Shown here: piece by piece, positions 27,578 to 36,371 of the stretch
Numbering within the stretch: the first letter of the stretch is position 1
How the letters are laid out: each line of letters begins with the position of its first letter
Origin: Geobacteraceae bacterium
GTDB lineage: Bacteria > Desulfobacterota > Desulfuromonadia > Geobacterales > Pseudopelobacteraceae
Assembly: GCA_013336525.1 (NCBI GenBank)
Contig: JAAXTM010000007.1
Location: 36,688-100,687 of the forward strand
DNA: 64,000 nucleotides
Direction: 5' to 3'
The notes under the pieces: model-generated
What the model was told of the DNA's origin: nothing
Seen by the model: only the letters and a program-made list of their open reading frames with translations
The model's database searches: none
Translations under genes and position numbers: made by a program

Positions 27578-27889
27578 TCATTTCTGCTTTTGTTCCTGAG
27601 CTTTAGATTCCAGAACGAAAATGTACAAGTTTTTGCACAGTTGCAGTCTTTTCAAAAAGACTTTTCGAACTGTTTCATCCTCTTTTTCTATAGTTTTCTG
27701 CAAAACATCGCACCGCTCCACAAGCTTTTTAAGCTCGGGTATCGAAAGCGACATAGCATCATTGGATTGTGCACAAGAGGCGTCAAAGTCTGCTCTCCAG
27801 GCATCTTCTCCATAGGCAGTCTGCAGAGAGATAAACAGGCTCAAGCATCCAACCATGAACACGAGTTTTAATCTTCTCACAATTCCCAT
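27578..27889 (-). CDS. Small secreted hypothetical protein
   Basis: A 103-residue product from ATG 27889, which has GGGGTGAAG upstream; an earlier start would overlap the preceding cytochrome gene. A signal peptide (about 1-26) ends near TAYGED. The mature part is helical and charged, with three cysteines, and no heme motif. I do not recognise it. Its place between two paralogous hexaheme cytochromes in one operon suggests an accessory role (inference only). Confidence 0.7.
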   Translation of the reverse strand: MGIVRRLKLVFMVGCLSLFISLQTAYGEDAWRADFDASCAQSNDAMSLSIPELKKLVERCDVLQKTIEKEDETVRKVFLKRLQLCKNLYIFVLESKAQEQKQK

Positions 27890-27897
27890 GATTAACT

Positions 27898-28701
27898 TCA
27901 CCCCTGGGGCGGCCTTGTATGACAACGCTGACAATCAGTTTGCGGAAAAGCTACCTTCTCGTGACATACACCGCAATACTTACTGTCAAATATTTCAGTC
28001 ATGGAATATTTGGAAGTCCCCTTTTTAACACCGACAAAAATATCCGGGTGACAGAGTTCGCAACCGTTCCATACCGTATGCTTCTTATGAGAAAAAATGA
28101 TGTCCGGCATCCCTTCAACTTTAGCTTTAATCGCAAAATCCTGATTAACTTTCAGATTTACTTTTTTAGAGGAAACCTTTTCCAGATAATCAACCGGCTT
28201 GATCAAGCCTTTTTCCTCAGCCAGTTCCCAGTTAATCTTGTTTCCAAACCTTTCGCCCGGCATTTGCTCCGAAAACCGGTAGAACTCATCTTCCTTGGCG
28301 GCGCTTCTTTCTCGCGTATGACATTTCGCGCAGGTTTTATACTCTTCACGGCTGTATTCTTTGGCACATGATTCGAATATTTTTTTATTATTATGTACCA
28401 TCCTGCCGTTATGGCATGTACCGCAGAAATAACCTTTCATATTATCAGCAGAGCGGATCTTGGTAGATCCGGCGGTCATACCAAATCCGATATCAACATG
28501 GCAAAGCCTGCAGGTATAGTTTTGCCGATGTACCCAATGATCAAACATTACCGGCGGCATTCCCGCCTGCTGGGAATAATTATTAATGGTAACGCTGCCA
28601 AATTCATACGGAAGAGGTTTTTTCTTCTTCATCCCGCCCTGTGCCCATGCAATGCCGACAGCAACCAGTAAAATCGGTACAACAAAAAGTAGTTTTCTCA
28701 T
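27898..28701 (-). CDS. Hexaheme c-type cytochrome (c7-like repeats)
   Basis: A 267-residue exported cytochrome with signal peptide MRKLLFVVPILLVAVGIAWA and six CXXCH motifs: CRLCH, CGTCH, CAKCH, CELCH, CGVCH, CQRCH. Like its paralog at 26700-27527, it has two heme triads split by a heme-free middle segment. GAGGATACACA precedes the ATG. It follows the peptidyl-prolyl isomerase gene, with a hairpin in between. Likely a periplasmic electron carrier; its redox partner is not identified by sequence. Confidence 0.92.
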   Translation of the reverse strand: MRKLLFVVPILLVAVGIAWAQGGMKKKKPLPYEFGSVTINNYSQQAGMPPVMFDHWVHRQNYTCRLCHVDIGFGMTAGSTKIRSADNMKGYFCGTCHNGRMVHNNKKIFESCAKEYSREEYKTCAKCHTRERSAAKEDEFYRFSEQMPGERFGNKINWELAEEKGLIKPVDYLEKVSSKKVNLKVNQDFAIKAKVEGMPDIIFSHKKHTVWNGCELCHPDIFVGVKKGTSKYSMTEIFDSKYCGVCHEKVAFPQTDCQRCHTRPPQG

Positions 28702-28751
28702 TGTGTATCCTCTTTTAGCTTTATTTTAGCCATGCTCCCATGAGAATGACA

Positions 28752-28774
28752 ACCCCACCATCAAATAGTGGGGT
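28752..28774. other. Hairpin between isomerase and cytochrome genes
   Basis: ACCCCAC (28752-28758) pairs perfectly with GTGGGGT (28768-28774) around a 9-nt loop. On the minus strand it lies between the isomerase stop and the cytochrome start. The T-tract is poor, so it may be a weak terminator or an RNA-processing site. Confidence 0.4.
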
Positions 28775-28805
28775 GTCTTAACCTGCAGAAGATTCATGAT
28801 TGTGG

Positions 28806-29816
28806 CTACAACATCTCAATTTTAGCGTCCTGTCGGGCCTTACCGACAAAATCACCAATAGCAGCATTTATCTTTTGAGCCTTGATATATTCTTCAATCT
28901 TTTTATTGACTGCGGACAGAGGGGTCGTCTCCGCTTTTGTCCGATCCGTCAGCTTGATTATGTGGAAGCCGAATTGCGTTTCTACTACGCCGCTCAAGCC
29001 TCCAACTTCAAGAGCAAAAGCAGCCTGCTCAAATTGTGGGACCATTTTCCCCTTGGTAAAATAACCCAGGTCGCCCCCCTGCTTGCTACTGGGGCATGAC
29101 GAATTTTCCTTAGCCAGCGTCACAAAATTTGCACCATTAACCAACTCCTTGTGCAGTTTTTCAGCCCTTTCACGAGCTTTATTTTTATCATCGGCCCCGG
29201 CTTTACTGTCAACACTCACCAATATATGGCTTGCCCGCAACTGCTCGGGCTTAACAAAGTTGGTAGGATTCTGATCGTAAAACGTTTTGATCTCTCCTTC
29301 GCTGACCGTCACTTTGGAAGCAATGTTCGTATTAACAAAATTTGCAATAACCAGATCGCGACGGGTATAGTCACGTAACATTTTTTCATCCATGCCGATA
29401 TTCTGGAGTTCTTTGGCATAAGCATTCGCATCAGCGAACCCGCCTTTAATTTTTTCAAATCTATCAGCAGACTGTTTGTCGAGGTCCTTTACTTCAAGCT
29501 TCTGACCGGCCTGAAAAAGCAGCTCTGAGCTAATCAACTGATTAAGGGCCTGTTTTTCAAATTCTTTTTTAAGGTGTGGGGGGATCTCCGCGCCCGGTTG
29601 TTTTGCCATTAATATTTTTTCAGCACGTTTGAGTTCACCAAGAGTAATCTCTGTACCATTTACCCTGGCAACCGCTTTTTTCAGTTCAGGTGAAGTAAAT
29701 TCAGTGGATTGTGGTGGCGGCGTAACATTCGATGGACCAACCGAACATGCTGAAACTAACAGCGCAAGCATCGATACAGCAATCACAGGTTTCAGCAACA
29801 GATTTAAATGACTCAT
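28806..29816 (-). CDS. Peptidyl-prolyl cis-trans isomerase lipoprotein, parvulin/SurA type
   Basis: Exported lipoprotein: signal peptide ending in the lipobox LVSAC, then a Pro/Thr-rich linker. A SurA-like N-terminal helical region (about 45-180) is followed by a rotamase domain (about 190-300) with LRASHILVSVDSKAG, GDLGYFTKGKMVPQFEQAAF and TQFGFHIIKLTD. It should assist folding of exported proteins. In the same direction as the hexaheme cytochrome operon just downstream, it may help mature those cytochromes (inference). Confidence 0.9.
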   Translation of the reverse strand: MSHLNLLLKPVIAVSMLALLVSACSVGPSNVTPPPQSTEFTSPELKKAVARVNGTEITLGELKRAEKILMAKQPGAEIPPHLKKEFEKQALNQLISSELLFQAGQKLEVKDLDKQSADRFEKIKGGFADANAYAKELQNIGMDEKMLRDYTRRDLVIANFVNTNIASKVTVSEGEIKTFYDQNPTNFVKPEQLRASHILVSVDSKAGADDKNKARERAEKLHKELVNGANFVTLAKENSSCPSSKQGGDLGYFTKGKMVPQFEQAAFALEVGGLSGVVETQFGFHIIKLTDRTKAETTPLSAVNKKIEEYIKAQKINAAIGDFVGKARQDAKIEML

Positions 29817-30001
29817 TACCAGATTTCCTCCATAGATATTGTTGATATTATAGGACTTTGATAACTTTTTATTGTTCCTATTTTATTCTTAATTTTGTAT
29901 AACAGAATTTATTATTATTTAGTATTTATTTTTATATTTAGTTGCAACCAGTTATAGTATTTGATGACTGGAATTATAAAACTGAACTGGAGGATCATCG
30001 A

Positions 30002-30421
30002 ATGAAAAAAACAAGTTTACTGGCAGCTCTGTTTATCATGACAGCATCATCGGCAATGGCACAACAGTGGAAACATCTGGGTAACGACGAAGTATCCACC
30101 AGCTATTTTTATAATCCTAAAACATTTTCGGTTTCGGCGGACTCTATCATCAGCACCTGGACCAAAGTTGAATACAACGTAGACCGTGCTGCCATGGCAA
30201 AAGAAAAAGTATCACCAGACATGTACAAAGGGACAAAGGCAGTAGCTGCATATGAAGAGTTTGACTGCGTTAAGAAGAAAAAACGTACAATAACCGGCAT
30301 GTCTATTGAAAAAATTAAAAAAGTCGATCTTGATAAAACAGATTGGATAGAAGTAGCAAAAGGCAGCGTTGACGAAAAACTACTGGGCCTGATATGTCTG
30401 GAAAAAAAACCCAGTAAGTAG
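30002..30421 (+). CDS. Secreted protein, surface-adhesin E-like
   Basis: A 139-residue exported protein. ATG at 30002 has GGAGGATCATCGA upstream; the signal peptide MKKTSLLAALFIMTASSAMA is clear. The mature part, starting QQWKHLGNDEVSTSYFYNPK and followed by SIISTWTKVEY and the cysteines in EEFDCVKKK and LICLEKK, resembles the adhesin-E-like family of small secreted beta proteins. Function in environmental bacteria is unknown. It is alone, convergent with the large cytochrome gene, and shares a terminator with it. Confidence 0.7.
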   Translation: MKKTSLLAALFIMTASSAMAQQWKHLGNDEVSTSYFYNPKTFSVSADSIISTWTKVEYNVDRAAMAKEKVSPDMYKGTKAVAAYEEFDCVKKKKRTITGMSIEKIKKVDLDKTDWIEVAKGSVDEKLLGLICLEKKPSK

Positions 30422-30511
30422 ATTGCAGCTACACGTATTATTCAGTAACAATTGTTATTACAACCTGATGATGTTCTTGCCGCATACAAAATGATAAAGC
30501 TACCAGAAAAG

Positions 30512-30541
30512 ATTGCCCGGAGGGAAAACCCTCCGGGCAAT
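30512..30541. terminator. Bidirectional terminator between secreted protein and selenocytochrome 1
   Basis: A 13-bp perfect stem ATTGCCCGGAGGG / CCCTCCGGGCAAT (30512-30524, 30529-30541) with an AAAA loop. T-rich sequence follows on both strands (TTCATTTCATT and CTTTTC). It ends the minus-strand cytochrome gene (stop at 30571) and the plus-strand gene. Confidence 0.85.
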
Positions 30542-30570
30542 TTCATTTCATTGTTTCATCTCAGGCCTGA

Positions 30571-33500
30571 TTAGTTAGCGCCGTTAACAGTTATTGTCTG
30601 CTTGAACAAGGCTAACTGTGCTCCAGTGCTGCTGTATACGTAGACCTGAACCAGCTTGCTGCCGGCGGTAGAATACGTATGTGCTCTTGTAGCAGTAACT
30701 AAACCGTTAATAGTCACGGTTTCGGACTTGCCGTCGCCCCAATAGATTTTCAAGGATTTATTAGGTGTTGGCAGAGTTGACATTGTAAGAACTCCGCTAA
30801 GTGATCCGGCAGCGTCAGCCCAGGCAATCGGGCCTGCAACAGGAGCTGCAACAGCAGTCACACTTGCTGTTGTAGTTGATACTTTGCCTTCTTCATCAGT
30901 AACCTGCAGGGCGATTGTCTTGGCCCCTTCGGTTGCGAAGCTCACGCTGGATGTTTTTCCGGCAGCAATGACAGTCCCATCGCTGGAGGTCCAAGCGTAA
31001 GTTGCTAAACCGACATTTCCAAGCTGTGCATCAGCAGCTGCAAGCGGCTGAGCAGCAGCTGTGTAGACCTGAACTCCAGGAGTCTGTGGATCTACATCGG
31101 TGAATACTGAAGTAATGCTGGCAGTCGGATCCACACCAATACCGGATCCAGCTGCTGTGATACCTGTGGTCAGATAGGTCTTGAATGCTGCCCGTGTACC
31201 GTGGTCAACACCCTTGACGTCTACAAAACTCACACCTGAAGCATCAGGGTACAGTGATTCCGCACGGTCAAGCTCGGTAACACGCTTGAAAGTACCAGCT
31301 GCGTTAGGAGTAAAAACGCCACCTGCCCATGTGCCAAGCTCTTCGAACTTGACTTCTACAGCTCCGCCAGCCTTGGTTGAAACTTCAGCAGCGGTATCAA
31401 TATCATGCTCTGCACCTACGACTTCCATCATCTCTGCAGGAGCCTGCATAAATGTAAGGCCTGCAGCTTTAGCAGCTTTTGCATTGATCGCGGTACCAAG
31501 CATATTGAAGGTGCCGTCAAACATTGGCACTTTTGCAGTAGCAGCAGGTGCATGGCAGTCGGTGCAGCTCTTGCCCAGAACAAACTTGTCGATCGGACGG
31601 ATGCCGTGGGTCAGTTTGTAAGGACCTGCTACGAAGCCAAGCTCGGTACCGGCCCATGATTTACCATCGACCGCACCTTTGATACCTTCACGCCATGCTT
31701 TGTATGCAGTAATTTCTTCAGGTGTGGAGAACATGGCGTTGCCGCCATAAACACCAACATACTTCCACTGGCCGGTAAATGCACCAGTTGCGTCAAATGC
31801 ACTGGCAAAACCAGTTGCACTCATATCGGCACCGAAACCAACAGGGATAGGAGCGAACCCGGAAGGGCCGAAGTTCATGCCGGCTTTCATGTCGCGGGAG
31901 ATCCATGGATCATAGTTGGTTGATGGGGAAACTTCCGGAGTACCGGCATGAATGCTTGGTGCACGTCCAGCTACGCCGTCGCCGTTGGCATCAACTGCGC
32001 CATCAACGTTGTTCCAGATTTGTGCTGTGATCAGGTTGACGGCATACATCTTACGACGCCACTCTGGATTTGCAACACCGTTTAACGTTTTGAAATCACT
32101 TCCGCCCTTCTGCCAGGTGTAGAGAGGAGTCCATGGCTCAAGGTTGTTGCCAACTGGAGCGCCCATTGACATTGGATCAGTGAACATACCCATCATGCCG
32201 CGTTCTTTTTTGAATCCGAGCATGTTGGGGTAGCGGTTACCTGAGGTGCAGTCGAGGAGACGAACAACCATCTGCTCACGTGTCAGGTGACAAACCGTAC
32301 AGTCGATAACATCAAGGTGGCTGCCGACAAAGTTCTCTTCGGCAGTACCGGCTGCATTCATGCGGACGGACTTGGTTATGTTTGCCAACAGACCGCTGTT
32401 CTGGTGAGCTACATCAGCACGAGGCGCACCGAATGTATCAATGACAACGCCGTCATTGTTCTTGCCGGTAACGTGGCAATTACTGCAATGTTTAACTGTG
32501 TTCTGGCTGTTGACGGTAGTTTTGAAGGCAGGGTTTGCTTCAACTCCACCAGCACTGTCATAACCACGGCCTGGATCGCAGGTACTCTTGCCATCAAATA
32601 TGATGTTGCCGTTAACGTCATACTGGTCAACTTTGGTGGTTTTTGTGTTCATATGGCAGCCGGAACAGTCCAGCGACAGGTGAACATCATAGCCCGTTGC
32701 CCACATATCTCCACGCTTGAACCATTCAGCACGTGGGAACGGCACGGTACTCTTCTTGAGGACGTTTTGGTCCTGATGCCCCATTGCGTCAAGAGTGGCC
32801 TGATAGTAGATCGGGCCAGAGCCAGCAGGGTTACCGCCACCCATGAAGTAGTTTTTCATGCCTGGCATTGCTGTAGAGAAGTTGTCGAATGCAACCTGGT
32901 TGAATTCGGTTCTGCCCATGGCGGATGGCCAACCGGCAGGAATTGTGGTTGTAAAGCCCGGTGTGGTGCTGCCGATACCGGTCTGGGTCATATACAGTGT
33001 CGGTGAAACTCCGTATGGACCTACTGTCATATCCCATGTCATACCAAACGGTGCGTTGAAGTCAAAGGCCGGCATGGTCAGACCGGTAAATGATTTCGTA
33101 AATTTGCCGTTGTAGATCATAGGTGCTGAGGAGAGGAAGTCTCTCATCATATCCGGGATATCTTTAAGATCCGACGGGGTGTGGCAGTTGCGGCAGTTCT
33201 GGCTTGGCGGATCATATTTCATCTTGGAGAGGCCAAGACTTGATATGGATACGACGTTGCTGCTGTCTTTCTCCAGAAGGCCGGTTGTAAAATCATATGC
33301 TTCGGTAAACATGTTCATGAAGCCTGCACCGAAAGATGCTGTGGCATTAAGTGCGCCACTGTAGGTCATAACTGAAGCCATCAGATTGCTATAACCGTCA
33401 AAATGGCACATGAGGCAGTCAAACTCTTTTACGTTCGGCATCATAACCTGTCCGGCAACAACAGGCATGGCGGAGCCGTCAGGTAAAGTCATGCTCATCG

Positions 33501-34332
33501 GCTGTCCCCAGCCACCAGGAGCGGTCAAAGGTGTTGTACCGTTCCAGATTGGATAAGACCATGGAGCAGGCTCAACCGTATGAGCAGGCATACCGGTCAT
33601 TGGATCATAACGATCGAAGATTGTCATGGTGTAAGGGGTAATACCATCAACAAATGGGCTCATCTGGCTCATACGTTTGCCGGTACGATCCTTCTCGACA
33701 AAACCGCCGCCCGGATGACAGGAACCGCAGGTGCTTGAAAGCTCCCAGGCTGAATAGTCCATCTTGGTAAGACGGGGTTGAGTTAATGGATCCGTACCAT
33801 TGTAGAAACTGGGGGAACCCATAAGCATAGTTGCAAGATTGCTGAGGGTTTGTGCAGTTGGTTTGCCGTCTGAGCCGAGAACATAAGCTCCATAACTAAT
33901 GTAGTTGCCGCTGCTGTCTTTCATGTAGTTCGCCACCTGGCGAAGCGAGGGGCTTCACCATTTGCCGACCATGGCCGTTGCTTGTGTCCATGGTTTGCTT
34001 TTGTTTGGATCGAACTTGCCGGTTGCAGTGTCAGGGAACTCATTACGTCCCTGAGCAGAGTGGAATGAATGATCGGAAATTTTGTCGTACGTACTGTTAG
34101 GACCGTGGCACGCTGCAGTACCGCAGGTTGCCTTCGGGCTGTACGGCATACCCTTGCCGGCTGCATCAACCTGAACAGGCACTGGAGCACCACCGGCCAT
34201 CTGCATGCCGATCTCCTCATACGTATAAAGCGTGACAGGTGGGTGAGCGGCAAAAGAAATGCCCGCTGACAGGACCAGGCTGGCAGCAGCTGTCGCTGTC
34301 AGGAAGCCTGGTATAACTCTTGGCTTTTTCAT
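30571..34332 (-). CDS. Octaheme c-type cytochrome with in-frame UGA (selenocysteine), PKD-like tail
   Basis: I read one 1,253-residue gene through a TGA at 33955-33957 (residue 126). Upstream are a strong ribosome binding site AAGGAGA, a signal peptide ending near SFAA, a non-standard heme motif CGTAACH (CX4CH, residues 70-76) and HSFHSAQGRNEF. Downstream the frame continues without a break and carries CGSCH, CLMCH, CRNCH, CSGCH, CSNCH, CTVCH and CTDCH, making eight heme sites. Two beta-rich PKD-like domains fill about the last 200 residues. Starting after the TGA would use a GTG with no ribosome binding site and no signal peptide. A SECIS-like hairpin follows the TGA. The paralog at 37137-40487 has the same arrangement. 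Substrate unknown; probably an extracellular or periplasmic redox protein. Confidence 0.85.
33929..33957 (-). other. UGA selenocysteine codon and bacterial SECIS-like hairpin, cytochrome 1
   Basis: Reading the minus strand: TGA (33957-33955), a 10-nt spacer, TTCGCC, loop AGGT, GGCGAA (33934-33929). The 6-bp stem is perfect, and the loop starts 17 nt after the UGA with G at its second position. This meets the published bacterial SECIS pattern as I recall it (small loop 16-37 nt downstream, a G among the first two loop bases). The E. coli fdhF loop also starts AGGU. Confidence 0.8.
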
Positions 34333-34410
34333 TAATTAATCTCCTTTTTTGTGATCATTTGTTTTTCGACACTAAAACAGAGTTGCTACGGTAATGCTGT
34401 TGAAGCTGTC

Positions 34411-34437
34411 CAATTCTTGTATGGGGGTACAGAATTG
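34411..34437 (-). promoter_or_regulatory. Leader hairpin with CCCCCA loop, selenocytochrome 1
   Basis: In the mRNA sense the stem is CAATTCT-GTA and TAC-A-AGAATTG, with one bulged A, enclosing a CCCCCA loop. It lies 79-105 nt before the start codon, inside the transcript predicted from the sigma-54 promoter. Selenocytochrome 2 has a hairpin with the same loop sequence, and about 20-30 nt nearer the start both leaders contain AGCAACTCT. Confidence 0.5.
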
Positions 34438-34467
34438 AACAATAATGAAGAGAGCTGATTACTTTTT

Positions 34468-34483
34468 AGCAATTTCAGGACCA
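34468..34483 (-). promoter_or_regulatory. Sigma-54-type promoter of selenocytochrome 1
   Basis: Minus strand TGGTCCTGAAATTGCT: GG-N10-GC spacing is exact and the -12 element TTGCT is perfect; the -24 box TGGTCC has two differences from TGGCAC. The -12 GC ends 137 bp before the ATG, the same distance as the promoters of selenocytochrome 2 (136) and the tetraheme gene (137). Confidence 0.6.
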
Positions 34484-34638
34484 AGTTTTTCTCACTGTAT
34501 TCAAATTCTGTAAATTAATAGACAAAATACAAATAAAACTCCATATAGTGTCAAGCAACTTACTGTTTATACGTGCTATTTTTATTTAGCATTCGAAGTA
34601 TTTTTTTACACTTCTAACGGCACAACACCACCATTTTC

Positions 34639-34752
34639 TGGGTATTTACACCCAGCAACTAGTTATATCTAAGGGGAATCCGGGGTGGGGGGAATTATAT
34701 TGCTATTGTGGGACATGACGACATCGTACATACAGGTGGGGGATATCACCCA
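34639..34752. promoter_or_regulatory. Two palindromic upstream activator sites
   Basis: TGGGTATTTACACCCA (34639-34654; perfect 6-bp arms if the flanking C and G are included) and TGGGGGATATCACCCA (34737-34752). They lie about 190 and 290 bp upstream of the predicted start of cytochrome 1 transcription, as expected for a sigma-54 enhancer-binding protein. They could instead serve the divergent kinase gene. Confidence 0.55.
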
Positions 34753-34940
34753 TATATGCAAAATTGAATACATAGTAACGGTTTCACCGGCATAAAATAA
34801 CTCTTGCATTTTCAGTAAAAATACATTCTAACTATTTGAGTTTCTACACGATTCTTCCCCAGCACACTAATACATACTCTATAAACTAGAACAATAATGC
34901 CATCGCATCCAGCACGTTGGATGACTTACAAGGAACCAAG

Positions 34941-36329
34941 ATGAGCTCTAATTTATTTGCCAGTATTGTCGACAGCCTTTCCAACGGTATCTATGTCCTA
35001 CAGGATAACCGCGCCGTCTATCTTAACCAGCGCTTCGGCGAGATCTTTGGCTATGAGTCCCTGGAACCGTTACTCATGTGCGATATGTATGAAACGGTTT
35101 ATCCGGACCGATTGACTGTCGATTTTTTTCGTGGAGTTCACGACCAGATGCTAGCCAACGGCCAGACAAAAGCTGCCTGGGGGCAGGCTTCAGCAAAGTG
35201 CGACGGCACACCCATCTGGTTGGATGTGGAAGCGCAGACAGTCATGTTGAATGGTCGACCGGCCATCATGGGGATGTTTCATGACTTTACCGAGTGCAAA
35301 CTTATCGGTGAGGCGATGTTCGTGTCCCAGGAAACGCTCCGTCTGCTGCTGGACGCTATGGAGGATCGGGTTTACGTGGTGACCGATGACCTGAAGATTG
35401 TTTACGCCAACCAGAAAATGATGGCAACCCTTTGCGGCGATATAAATACAGAGCTGTGCCACAAGGTCTGCCGGGGACTTGATTCAATATGCGTGGACTG
35501 CTCGGCCGAAGAGGTGTTCAATTCCAACAAGCCGATGTACAAAGAGTTTTATAATGAGATTACCCATAAATGGTACTCGGTCATTGAGCTTGCTATCCGT
35601 ATGCCGGGAATCAACCGACCGGCCAAACTGGCAGTGGCCCGGGACATTACCGATCGCAAGGAGTCTGAAGAGCGGATCCGTGCACTTTCACACCGTCTCC
35701 TCAATGTACATGAGGATGAAAGAAAACGCCTGTCACGCGAACTTCATGACGACCTCGGGCAGCGTCTGAACGCCGTCAAAATCGGAGTCGACACGCTGGC
35801 CGAAGACCTGGAAAATTTCCCTCCTGAAATTTATAACCACGTGAGCAACCTTTCCAAGGTACTGCAATCTTCCATTGAGTCGGTCAGAAGCATCTGCTCA
35901 GGTTTGCGCCCGGCTTCCCTTGAAATGACTGGTTTGGTGGAGGCAATAAAAAAAGACTGTGCCAATCTTACCGAACTCCATGGCCTCAAGATAGACTTGA
36001 AATCGACCGGGATGAAAAAGATAAACCTCGACAGTGATGCAGAAATCAATCTTTACCGTGTTTTTCAGGAATCTCTTAACAATATAGTAAAACATGCCAA
36101 AGCAAGCGAGGTCAGAATCAGCCTTATAGCATCACATCCCATTATCAGAATGAGGATTGAGGACAATGGCAAGGGTTTTGACATCCTGGAACGCAAGGCA
36201 AAAAATGATAACAGGCTCGGCCTGGTAGGCATTGCAGAGCGGGTAGATCTTATGGGGGGGACTTTCAAGATGGCCTCTCGACCTGGCGAGGGGACACGCA
36301 TTGTTGTTGAGATCCCATATTCCAGTTGA
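34941..36329 (+). CDS. Cytoplasmic PAS histidine kinase, NarL-type (HisKA_3)
   Basis: A 462-residue kinase without membrane segments. A first PAS domain (about 5-120) and a second (about 135-245) precede the HisKA_3 domain with the phosphorylated His in LSRELHDDLGQRLNAVK, then an HATPase domain with ENDNGKGF-like DNGKGFDI and GEGTRIVVEIP. The second PAS contains CHKVCRGLDSICVDC, a four-cysteine pattern (CX3CX6CX2C) that could hold an Fe-S cluster or sense redox state (inference). ATG 34941 follows AAGGA. The cognate regulator is 42 bp downstream. The pair sits between the two selenocytochromes. Confidence 0.88.
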   Translation: MSSNLFASIVDSLSNGIYVLQDNRAVYLNQRFGEIFGYESLEPLLMCDMYETVYPDRLTVDFFRGVHDQMLANGQTKAAWGQASAKCDGTPIWLDVEAQTVMLNGRPAIMGMFHDFTECKLIGEAMFVSQETLRLLLDAMEDRVYVVTDDLKIVYANQKMMATLCGDINTELCHKVCRGLDSICVDCSAEEVFNSNKPMYKEFYNEITHKWYSVIELAIRMPGINRPAKLAVARDITDRKESEERIRALSHRLLNVHEDERKRLSRELHDDLGQRLNAVKIGVDTLAEDLENFPPEIYNHVSNLSKVLQSSIESVRSICSGLRPASLEMTGLVEAIKKDCANLTELHGLKIDLKSTGMKKINLDSDAEINLYRVFQESLNNIVKHAKASEVRISLIASHPIIRMRIEDNGKGFDILERKAKNDNRLGLVGIAERVDLMGGTFKMASRPGEGTRIVVEIPYSS

Positions 36330-36371
36330 AACGTGCCAAATTACAAAATCTTTTAACTCAAGGACACTATC

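Larger units (their letters stand above)
34333..34940. other. Divergent control region of selenocytochrome 1 and the NarL-type kinase
   Basis: This 608-bp gap holds, from left to right, the ribosome binding site of cytochrome 1, a structured leader with a hairpin (34411-34437), a sigma-54-type promoter (34468-34483, minus), a possible sigma-70 -35 box (TTGACA, minus, 34549-34554), and two palindromic upstream sites (34639-34654 and 34737-34752). No open frame in it looks real. I saw no clear promoter for the plus-strand kinase. Confidence 0.6.

Noticed and set aside
28717..28732. GG-N10-GC match (TGGCTAAAATAAAGCT, minus) before the hexaheme cytochrome
   Set aside because: The -12 would be only about 17 bp before the ATG and overlap the ribosome binding site; the AAGCT -12 box is poor. 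Probably chance.
32287..33006. 239-codon open frame on the plus strand inside selenocytochrome 1
   Set aside because: Antisense shadow of a cytochrome-coding region; no ribosome binding site, no recognisable domain.
33955..33957. Sequencing error or pseudogene stop as explanation of the TGA in cytochrome 1
   Set aside because: The paralog has TGA at the aligned position with an equal-sized hairpin and conserved residues on both sides, and both downstream frames are long and intact. Two independent errors or decays would not look like this.
33934..34332. Two separate genes (a small monoheme protein plus a large heptaheme protein) in place of one
   Set aside because: The large part would begin at GTG (or TTG in the paralog) without ribosome binding site or signal peptide, yet c-type hemes are attached only after export.
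34333..34940. GEMM-type (c-di-GMP or cGAMP) riboswitch upstream of cytochromes
   Set aside because: Such riboswitches occur before Geobacter cytochrome genes, so I looked for the conserved core in all cytochrome leaders on the correct strand; the GGACGCAAAG-like core was absent.
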